A DNA stretch of 64,000 bases, taken from NCBI RefSeq assembly GCF_026151205.1, contig NC_087084.1, positions 1,898,312-1,962,311 on the forward strand, given 5' to 3'. Every line of letters starts with the position of its first letter. Position 1 is the stretch's first letter. The stretch comes from Bolinopsis microptera (lineage: Eukaryota > Ctenophora > Tentaculata > Lobata > Bolinopsidae). A program made the translations under genes and the position numbers. The notes below the pieces were generated by a model. It ran no database searches. It was given only the letters and a program-made list of their open reading frames with translations, and was not told the origin of the DNA. Shown one piece after another: positions 46,701 through 58,700 of the stretch.

Positions 46701-49700
46701 AAGGGAAGGTTCTGGAGACAAAAACTTTCTCGAGGGAGGTAACCAGGAACGGGACATTATATATTTAAAGTGACGGTACATTAGAACTAGACAGAAACAA
46801 AGTGTGAAGGGCCTGAACGGAACCCCTCGGTTTCAGTTCCTTGTTTAACACTGCCGTACAGCAAAGACATTCGCCGGGTTCTCCAAGGATGGGCACATAG
46901 CTCACTCCACACAATGCTCTGTCAAATGTTGCTTATATACCAAGGATCTACAGGAAATATTTCCTTGTAAGTTTTTAGAGGGCGATCTGTGAACAGACAA
47001 CTACCTCATTAGTCATTCCCAACTATATAAGGTCCGGTGGAAAGGTCAGAGAGGTCAGATTGAGTTACGCATCGGTGGTTGAGTCACATCTTTGCTGGCT
47101 TCCAACACAATTATTCCATCAATTGCTAAGATTATATATCTATATTATAAAACTTAACTTATCTTCATCAATAATACTACAAATATTCACTGCTTACACT
47201 ATTATGAAAATTATTAAAGAACTCAGCCTTATATATATCAGTTACAAATATGGTAGAGCATAAGATCCTTTCCTGGGGTCCTTTCCGAAACGGTACTTAA
47301 GTCAACAATGGTACTTAAGTAAAAAGTTAAGCAAAAAGTATTTTCGAAATGAGACTTAAGTGCGAAAACTTAAGTTATATTTCGCACTAAAGTCTTTTTA
47401 CTTAAGTCGAGAATTTTGCCCCCAGGGCAAGACGGTACCTTGGAATTTAACCAAAGGTTTTTCCATTTTATCTATAGAAATTTTCTTGACTTTGTGCCAC
47501 TGTGGAATTTAAAAATTAAACAAAACCAATCTTTTACAAACTTGAATATCTTTAATTAAGTTATGTTCTAATGAAAATATAATCATTTATTTTAAAGTAA
47601 GAACCTCAAAGTGCAATAAAATAATAAACATCAAGCTACAGATGCAAATAACGCAGTTTCTCATACGGAATACTATCAACAGTAAAACCCTCCTTTAGCA
47701 CACCGAACAATAATTTACATTGAGACTCAACTGTATACAAGTCCCAAAATTTTACCCAATGGTTCTTCAACTCTTTCCAGGCATTCACAGTTTCTGTAGA
47801 GTTTTTGAATGTATCCAACCCATCATGCCTGTTTTCATTTGATTGATCGTCAGCGTTTGCCATTTTAAATATGTATTCCTTGATTTCGTCAGTAAGCGTT
47901 TCTTCGACAAAATTGTAAATTCTCTCTGTTGTTTTTAGTGGTTCTAAGCTCATTTCCCGATGTGTAACTGTCATGAAAGCCCTCCTTAACCACGGATCAC
48001 TAGCGGCTAATCTAACAGACTCCAAATTATAAGCACAATAGTTGTAAGTCTCCCAGGATGATTTAACACGTCTGCCCCACAAGTCATGCCCATTCTCTAC
48101 CTGAGTCCGTCTATCCCAGCCAAAATACTTCCCTCCTGTTCCTCTGGACATCATGAGAGGAATAGGATGCCTCAACAGGTGGATAATCTTAATGTTTGCA
48201 GTTCTGATCTGGGCTATCTTCAGGATGTCAGATAAATGCTGCTGTCGGATCACTTTCAGTACGATTATTTTCCGGAGTTTGCAGATCTCCTTCGGGGTTT
48301 TATTTGGCCTGTAAAACTTTTTTTCACATTCGGTGGAGTTGTATCTGATAAGATTCTCTTCTGGTGACCCACACCACTCGTATTTTTCCGGAAACCAACT
48401 TTTGTACACCGTACAATTATGTAAGATCTGCTGGAGATACAACATTCTCAAATCAGCTTCAGTGTGATCAGCTCTCGCCCCTAAAATCTGGCCCCGACTG
48501 TACAATTCACGCAAAGCAACATCATAAAATGGCTCGAAAAGGTATTGCACCGCCGGGTTAATATCGAATATCCTCCCCAAAAACGTAGAACCACCACGAA
48601 ATGAAGTTAGAAGTAGGATAAGCTTCACATCGGGATCCATCGTAAGATTGAATGCTGGATCTATTGGTTTTGGTGGTTCTGATGATGAACTGTTACTAAG
48701 TTTGTAGAAACAGATGCAAAACAAGGCTAGAAAACAGCGTATTACCCACTTTGTAAGCGAGGGGACATTCATGGTAGTCTGTTCGTTTACGTAGTTAAAC
48801 CGCTGGTGGAAGAAATGTTTAAAAGATTGTATTTAATATATTGAATAAATTGTGGTATTGTTTAAATAGTGCTACAACTAAATCTGTAGTCGAACAAAGC
48901 AAGAGTGTTTAGATTTGATCTAACGGCACAAAGTGAGTTAGATAGTTAAACTCAATACTCAGTAGTTGATAGTACTATTTACAGTGCACTACAATGTAGA
49001 TGTTCTGAAGGAGTATCATATATTATATAAACATATCATATTATATGAAGACTAGTGTAACCCGGCGGCCTTCGGCCGGGATTTCACTGCCGCAGTTAAA
49101 AAGGGTAGGAGTATATTTGTAAACATGCATTACATGTCGTATGAAAGTATGAACTCTCTCTACAGTCCAAACAGACCGCTATGAGCTCTCCCTACCCTAA
49201 TAAGTTTATAGTATTACATGACCGTGTAATTAAATATATACCGTGTAATTAAATATATACCAACGCTACATAATATGCAGTAATGGGAGAGCGAGCGTGG
49301 AGGGAGAAAATATGAGCTATCATTCGGCTGATTCGACCGAGGAGATTGCATACATCCAATGGATCCTTAGCTAGTCCCTAGACAAGGAAGAGGTTACTTA
49401 GAGGTTCATTCTAAAATAGGTTGTCTATTCAAAAACAGTGAAATCATCTGAATTAAGTTCAATAAAACTACCCGGCCATATTAACAGACCTGAGTTTTTC
49501 AAGCACCCTATACACTTCTCTGCTTCTCATATAATATACATAATATTACTAATATACATAATATTACTAATACTACTAATATACATAATATTACTAATAT
49601 ACATAATATTACTAATACTACTACTAATACATAATATTACTAATACTACTAATATACATAATATTACTAATACTACTGATACATAATATTACTAATACTA

Positions 49701-52700
49701 CTAATATGCATAATATTACTAATACTACTAATATACATAATACTACTAATACTACTAATATACATAATATTACTAATACTACTAATATACATAATATTAC
49801 TAATACTACTAATATACATAATATTACAGCTGTGCTGGGGGTTATCCTATGTGATTTAGGCGGTCTATGATAAGTGATAGGACTGGTTCTTGTTTAAACA
49901 TATTATCGTACAGAGGACAAACGACAAACAAACATAATTTTTCAAATTATAATAATGATGTCACAACGTGACTAACAGTTCAGAGGCTAAAATAGTCTCC
50001 GCATTAAAACCATTATAAACATATAGTCTGCATGGAGTTTGAACAAATCGTTTGATCATATTAACAAAATTAAAGCCTGTGCTCCAAACTTAGTACACCA
50101 TTTTTCTCTGAAATACATTCAGCTTGGATAAAGTACTGTATTACAATACTGACAGTCATTCCATGAGGTTCAATTGAGCTGACGTATGGAGACGTAGCTA
50201 ATTAAACTTCACATAAGATTAAGTTTAGAAGATTATTAATATAAGTTAAGAACCTTATTAATATAAGTTGATAACTTTAATATAAGTTAAGAACCTTATT
50301 AATATAACTTGATAACTTTATTAAGATATATAAAGAACCTTATTAATATAAGTTGATAACTTTATTAATATGATTTAAGAACCTTATTAATATAACTTAA
50401 TAACTTTATTAATATAAGTTAAGAGCGTTATTAAAATAACTTAATAACTTTATTAATATAAGTTAAGAACCTTATTAATTATAATATTTATCACCTCACT
50501 AACCCCCTTCCCTCAACAGACACCTAGCAGTGCAAGCAAATGGGAAGAAACCCCCGGCCGACAGAAGGGCTGGGAAGAAACCCCGGGCAGGCCGAAAGGA
50601 AGTGAAACTCCTGGAGTTACTCCTTCTGCTAGAGCTTGGGAGGCGACACCCAGTTACGCTACAGCCATGACACCCGGACACGCTACTCCCGGAGCTATGA
50701 CACCAGGATCAACAGCTAGGAGACACAGGTTTATTAATTAATTTAGTTAATTAATTAATCAGCTAGGAGACACAGGTTAATTAATTAAATTAATTAATTA
50801 ATTAATTAATCAGCTAGGAGACACAGGTTAATTAATTAAATTAATCAATTAATTAATTAATCAGCTAGGAGACACAGGTTAATTAATTAAATTTATTAAT
50901 TAATTAATTAATCAGCTAGGAGACACAGGTTAATTAATTTAATTAGTTAATTAATTAATCAGCTAGGAGACACAGGTTTAACATTGAGATTAAAAGGATC
51001 GCTGAAAATGTTAACTCAACTAAGTCTTATTGAAATGTGACACTTTACTTTAAATCCTTACATAGATTTGATTTGAAACTGTCAAAATTATAACATTGAC
51101 AGCACATAATTTAGATGAAATATATCGAAAATATAGATCCATATTGCATCAATAGTACAAATAACAGACCTACCACACGTATAATATAGATCCATATTGC
51201 ATCAATAGTACAATTAACACACGTATAGGATAAACCCATCTGGTGTAATACCAATATTGTCATTGGTGGCTCAGTCCACTTAATAAGTCCACTTAATAAT
51301 TATAACTATCATTGGTCGCTCAGTCAGTAATAAAATATATTATTTTTACCGCTTGAAATTAGCCTAACTCATTCCAATTAAACAAAGCTTATCTTACTCT
51401 GTCTTAATATTGGATTGAAAACCACTAACCACTCCAACTAACCTCTTACCACCCCAACTACCCCCCCCCCCCCCCCCCCCCAACTAACCACCCCAACTAA
51501 CCCCTACAGATGGGACGAAACACCCCGAGCAGACATCTCAGAGACCCCCGGTCACGCTAGTGGTTGGTTGGAGACACCCCGCACTGACCGTGGAGGTGAT
51601 GGTGGTATGACCCCTGGAGCGCAGGGACAGACCCCTTCTGGAGCAACCCCCGCTGGGGGCACCAGTAAGAGGAAGAGTCGGTGGGATGAGACTCCTTCTG
51701 CTCAGGTGGGTGATATTGCACGTGTGGGGTATATTGCACGTGTGGGGTATATTGCACGTGGTATTGCACGTGTGGGGTATATTGCACGTGTGGGTATATT
51801 GCATATTTAGGAGTTCGGTTTGCCATATTTTGTTTGATTATTTTAATTGATTATTTTAATTAATCTGTTGACCCACGAGATACACAAAATCAGACTAGTT
51901 TATGTTTCAGACTCCTGCTGGGGGCGCCACCCCTTCAGTAACCACCCCCGTAGGATTGGGGGTGGGGGTTACCCCCGCTGGTATGATGGCTATGGGCATG
52001 GCAACTCCAACACCGGGACATCTTGCTGCTATGACGCCCGAGCAGATGCAGGCTTACAGGTCTGTGTTTATTTTGTAATTTAATTTAATTAATAATACAA
52101 AATAATAATAATGAACTAAGTACTGTGGTATTTAAGGTATTTTTAGCTGTTGAAACGCTCCAAACTAAACTAAATAAATTTTTAAATAAATAAGTTTCTA
52201 CCTTAAACAGATGGGAACGTGAAATAGATGAAAGAAACAGACCTCTAACAGACGACGAACTGGACGGACTGTTCCCTTCAGAGGGTTACAAGATCCAGGA
52301 GCCCCCAGCTAACTACGCCCCTGTCCGCACCCCTATCCGCAGGCTCACTCAGACTCCAACTCCTATGGTGCAGACTGGGTTCAGGATCCAGGTAAAGTGT
52401 GGTTGTAACCTAGCAATTAGTAGAGGTTGCATAGTAACCAGTAGAGTTTAGAGTTGGTTAGGATCCAGGTAAAGTGTGGTTGTAACCTAGCAATTAGTAG
52501 TGGTTGCATAGTAACCAGTAGAGTTTAGAGTTGGTTATCAGAAGAGGTTGCATAGTAACCAGTAGAGGTTGCATAGTAACCAGTAGAGTTTAGAGTTGGT
52601 TATCAGTAGATGTTGCATAGTAACCAGTAGAGGTTGCATAGTAAAGTAGTAACCAGTAGAGGTTGCATAGTAACCAGTAGAGTTTAGAGTTGGTTATCAG

Positions 52701-55700
52701 TAGAGGTTGCATAGTAACCAGTAGAGGTTGCATAGCAACCAGTAGAGGTTGCATAGTAACCAGTAGAGGTTGCATAGTAACCGGTAGAGGTTGCGTAGTA
52801 ACCAGTAGAGTTTAGAGTTGGTTATCAGTAGATGTTGCATAGTAACCAGTAGAGGTTGCATAGTAAAGTAGTAACCAGTAGAGGTTGCATAGTAACCAGT
52901 AGAGTTTAGAGTTGGTTATCAGTAGAGGTTGCATAGTAACCAGTAGAGGTTGCATAGCAACCAGTAGAGGTTGCATAGTAACCAGTAGAGGTTGCATAGC
53001 AACCAGTAGAGGTTGCATAGTAACCAGTAGAGGTTGCATAGTAACCAGTAGAGGTTGCATAGTAACCAGTAGAGGTTGCATAGTAACCAGTAGAGGTTGC
53101 ATAGTAACCAGTAGAGGTTGCATAGTAACCGGTAGAGGTTGCATAGTAACCAGTAGAGGTTGCATAGTAACCAGTAGAGGTTGCATAGTAACCAGTAGAG
53201 TTTAGAGTTGGTTAAGATTTTTAGAGTTTGCCGTGAGAGCTGGATTAAGTTAAAATCTTTGAAGAAAGGCTTCTAATAGATAACGTTACATTCATCATTT
53301 CCGAATCTACTTATTTTCATGTCAGTCCACTAACCTTCACCACCTTTAGATTGAAGACAAGTCAGTGAAGTCGTTCAACGACCAGCCTCAGGGAGGGAAC
53401 CTGCCTTTTCTCAAACAGGAGGATATCCAGTACTTTGACAAGCTCCTCACAGAGGTGGACGAGTCTACTCTCACACCAGAGGAACTCAAGGTACAGTTAA
53501 ACTAGGATTTACAGGGTTTATAGGTATTGTAGGGAATGTGGGGATTTATAGGGAATGTAGGGAATGTCCTCACAGAGGTGGACGAGTCTACCCTCACACC
53601 AGAGGAACTCAAGGTACAGTTAAACTAGGATTTACAGGGTTTACTCTCACACCAGAGGAACTCAAGGTACAGTTAAACTAGGATTTACAGGGTTTACTCT
53701 CACACCAGAGGAACTCAAGGTACAGTTAAACTAGGATTTACAGGGTTTACTCTCACACCAGAGGAACTCAAGGTACAGTTAAACTAGGATTTACAGGGTT
53801 TACTCTCACACCAGAGGAACTCAAGGTACAGTTAAACTAGGATTTACAGGGTTTACTCTCACACCAGAGGAACTCAAGGTACAGTTAAACTAGGATTTAC
53901 AGGGTTTACTCTCACACCAGAGGAACTCAAGGTACAGTTAAACTAGGATTTACAGGGTTTACTCTCACACCAGAGGAACTCAAGGTACAGTTAAACTAGG
54001 ATTTACAGGGTTTACTCTCACACCAGAGGAACTCAAGGTACAGTTAAACTAGGATTTACAGGGTTTACTCTCACACCAGAGGAACTCAAGGTACAGTTAA
54101 ACTAGGATTTACAGGGTTTACTCTCACACCAGAGGAACTCAAGGTACAGTTAAACTAGGATTTACAGGGTTTACTCTCACACCAGAGGAACTCAAGGTAC
54201 AGTTAAACTAGGATTTACAGGGTTTACTCTCACACCAGAGGAACTCAAGGTACAGTTAAACTAGGATTTACAGGGTTTACTCTCACACCAGAGGAACTCA
54301 AGGTACAGTTAAACTAGGATTTACAGGGTTTACTCTCACACCAGAGGAACTCAAGGTACAGTTAAACTAGGATTTACAGGGTTTACTCTCACACCAGAGG
54401 AACTCAAGGTACAGTTAAACTAGGATTTACAGGGTTTACTCTCACACCAGAGGAACTCAAGGTACAGTTAAACTAGGATTTACAGGGTTTACTCTCACAC
54501 CAGAGGAACTCAAGGTACAGTTAAACTAGGATTTACAGGGTTTACTCTCACACCAGAGGAACTCAAGGTACAGTTAAACTAGGATTTACAGGGTTTACTC
54601 TCACACCAGAGGAACTCAAGGTACAGTTAAACTAGGATTTACAGGGTTTACTCTCACACCAGAGGAACTCAAGGTACAGTTAAACTAGGATTTACAGGGT
54701 TTACTCTCACACCAGAGGAACTCAAGGTACAGTTAAACTAGGATTTACAGGGTTTACTCTCACACCAGAGGAACTCAAGGTACAGTTAAACTAGGATTTA
54801 CAGGGTTTACTCTCACACCAGAGGAACTCAAGGTACAGTTAAACTAGGATTTACAGGGTTTACTCTCACACCAGAGGAACTCAAGGTACAGTTAAACTAG
54901 GATTTACAGGGTTTACTCTCACACCAGAGGAACTCAAGGTACAGTTAAACTAGGATTTACAGGGTTTACTCTCACACCAGAGGAACTCAAGGTACAGTTA
55001 AACTAGGATTTACAGGGTTTACTCTCACACCAGAGGAACTCAAGGTACAGTTAAACTAGGATTTACAGGGTTTACTCTCACACCAGAGGAACTCAAGGTA
55101 CAGTTAAACTAGGATTTACAGGGTTTACTCTCACACCAGAGGAACTCAAGGTACAGTTAAACTAGGATTTACAGGGTTTACTCTCACACCAGAGGAACTC
55201 AAGGTACAGTTAAACTAGGATTTACAGGGTTTACTCTCACACCAGAGGAACTCAAGGTACAGTTAAACTAGGATTTACAGGGTTTACTCTCACACCAGAG
55301 GAACTCAAGGTACAGTTAAACTAGGATTTACAGGGTTTACTCTCACACCAGAGGAACTCAAGGTACAGTTAAACTAGGATTTACAGGGTTTACTCTCACA
55401 CCAGAGGAACTCAAGGTACAGTTAAACTAGGATTTACAGGGTTTACTCTCACACCAGAGGAACTCAAGGTACAGTTAAACTAGGATTTACAGGGTTTACT
55501 CTCACACCAGAGGAACTCAAGGTACAGTTAAACTAGGATTTACAGGGTTTACTCTCACACCAGAGGAACTCAAGGTACAGTTAAACTAGGATTTACAGGG
55601 TTTACTCTCACACCAGAGGAACTCAAGGTACAGTTAAACTAGGATTTACAGGGTTTACTCTCACACCAGAGGAACTCAAGGTACAGTTAAACTAGGATTT

Positions 55701-58700
55701 ACAGGGTTTACTCTCACACCAGAGGAACTCAAGGTACAGTTAAACTAGGATTTACAGGGTTTACTCTCACACCAGAGGAACTCAAGGTACAGTTAAACTA
55801 GGATTTACAGGGTTTACTCTCACACCAGAGGAACTCAAGGTACAGTTAAACTAGGATTTACAGGGTTTACTCTCACACCAGAGGAACTCAAGGTACAGTT
55901 AAACTAGGATTTACAGGGTTTACTCTCACACCAGAGGAACTCAAGGTACAGTTAAACTAGGATTTACAGGGTTTACTCTCACACCAGAGGAACTCAAGGT
56001 ACAGTTAAACTAGGATTTACAGGGTTTACTCTCACACCAGAGGAACTCAAGGTACAGTTAAACTAGGATTTACAGGGTTTACTCTCACACCAGAGGAACT
56101 CAAGGTACAGTTAAACTAGGATTTACAGGGTTTACTCTCACACCAGAGGAACTCAAGGTACAGTTAAACTAGGATTTACAGGGTTTACTCTCACACCAGA
56201 GGAACTCAAGGTACAGTTAAACTAGGATTTACAGGGTTTACTCTCACACCAGAGGAACTCAAGGTACAGTTAAACTAGGATTTACAGGGTTTACTCTCAC
56301 ACCAGAGGAACTCAAGGTACAGTTAAACTAGGATTTACAGGGTTTACTCTCACACCAGAGGAACTCAAGGTACAGTTAAACTAGGATTTACAGGGTTTAC
56401 TCTCACACCAGAGGAACTCAAGGTACAGTTAAACTAGGATTTACAGGGTTTACTCTCACACCAGAGGAACTCAAGGTACAGTTAAACTAGGATTTACAGG
56501 GTTTACTCTCACACCAGAGGAACTCAAGGTACAGTTAAACTAGGATTTACAGGGTTTACTCTCACACCAGAGGAACTCAAGGTACAGTTAAACTAGGATT
56601 TACAGGGTTTACTCTCACACCAGAGGAACTCAAGGTACAGTTAAACTAGGATTTACAGGGTTTACTCTCACACCAGAGGAACTCAAGGTACAGTTAAACT
56701 AGGATTTACAGGGTTTACTCTCACACCAGAGGAACTCAAGGTACAGTTAAACTAGGATTTACAGGGTTTACTCTCACACCAGAGGAACTCAAGGTACAGT
56801 TAAACTAGGATTTACAGGGTTTACTCTCACACCAGAGGAACTCAAGGTACAGTTAAACTAGGATTTACAGGGTTTACTCTCACACCAGAGGAACTCAAGG
56901 TACAGTTAAACTAGGATTTACAGGGTTTACTCTCACACCAGAGGAACTCAAGGTACAGTTAAACTAGGATTTACAGGGTTTACTCTCACACCAGAGGAAC
57001 TCAAGGTACAGTTAAACTAGGATTTACAGGGTTTACTCTCACACCAGAGGAACTCAAGGTACAGTTAAACTAGGATTTACAGGGTTTACTCTCACACCAG
57101 AGGAACTCAAGGTACAGTTAAACTAGGATTTACAGGGTTTACTCTCACACCAGAGGAACTCAAGGTACAGTTAAACTAGGATTTACAGGGTTTACTCTCA
57201 CACCAGAGGAACTCAAGGTACAGTTAAACTAGGATTTACAGGGTTTACTCTCACACCAGAGGAACTCAAGGTACAGTTAAACTAGGATTTACAGGGTTTA
57301 CTCTCACACCAGAGGAACTCAAGGTACAGTTAAACTAGGATTTACAGGGTTTACTCTCACACCAGAGGAACTCAAGGTACAGTTAAACTAGGATTTACAG
57401 GGTTTACTCTCACACCAGAGGAACTCAAGGTACAGTTAAACTAGGATTTACAGGGTTTACTCTCACACCAGAGGAACTCAAGGTACAGTTAAACTAGGAT
57501 TTACAGGGTTTACTCTCACACCAGAGGAACTCAAGGTACAGTTAAACTAGGATTTACAGGGTTTACTCTCACACCAGAGGAACTCAAGGTACAGTTAAAC
57601 TAGGATTTACAGGGTTTACTCTCACACCAGAGGAACTCAAGGTACAGTTAAACTAGGATTTACAGGGTTTACTCTCACACCAGAGGAACTCAAGGTACAG
57701 TTAAACTAGGATTTACAGGGTTTACTCTCACACCAGAGGAACTCAAGGTACAGTTAAACTAGGATTTACAGGGTTTACTCTCACACCAGAGGAACTCAAG
57801 GTACAGTTAAACTAGGATTTACAGGGTTTACTCTCACACCAGAGGAACTCAAGGTACAGTTAAACTAGGATTTACAGGGTTTACTCTCACACCAGAGGAA
57901 CTCAAGGTACAGTTAAACTAGGATTTACAGGGTTTACTCTCACACCAGAGGAACTCAAGGTACAGTTAAACTAGGATTTACAGGGTTTACTCTCACACCA
58001 GAGGAACTCAAGGTACAGTTAAACTAGGATTTACAGGGTTTACTCTCACACCAGAGGAACTCAAGGTACAGTTAAACTAGGATTTACAGGGTTTACTCTC
58101 ACACCAGAGGAACTCAAGGTACAATTAAACTAGGATTTACAGGGTTTATAGGTATTGTAGGGAATGTAGGGAATGTAGGAAATGTAGGGAATGTAGATTA
58201 AATTAGGACCAGATTAAGACATAAAACCATCTCACGCTTTAACAACCTCCCTCCAGGAAAGGAAGATTATGAAACTGCTCCTTAAAATCAAGAACGGAAC
58301 CCCGCCCATGCGTAAAGCAGCCATGAGACAAATAACGGACAAAGCAAGGGAGTTCGGAGCAGCAGCTCTGTTTAACCAGATTCTACCTCTTCTGATGTCT
58401 CCTACTCTTGAGGATCAGGTTAGTAACCATTAGAGGTTAGTAACCATTAGAGGTCGCTTAGTAACCAGTATAGGTTGCTTAGTTACCAATATAGGTTGCT
58501 TAGTAACCAGCACTAGTAGAGGTTACTTAGTTACAACCAACATCAAGCCAGTCCACCGGATGTTTTAACTGCTTAGTGACAATAGTTTTGTTTGGTTTGA
58601 TATTGTGCTTATAAGTTACCAATCTAAAGATACAGTTATCCCCTGACCCAGCGCAAATGACAATCACCACAATATTGAACCCTTTCAATAGCTTTCATTG

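Larger units (their letters stand above)
45072..47274. other. Spacer between GPCR and second sulfotransferase
   Basis: Contains a 9-bp (agagtatag)n array at 45236-45362, two CACGTGACC motifs (45794-45823), the palindrome at 45830-45870, and the dispersed repeat at 46811-46975. No gene seen. Confidence 0.5.

Noticed and set aside
53491-58160. CRISPR-like regular array
   Set aside because: The units are contiguous and identical with no unique spacers, and the locus is a eukaryotic intron.
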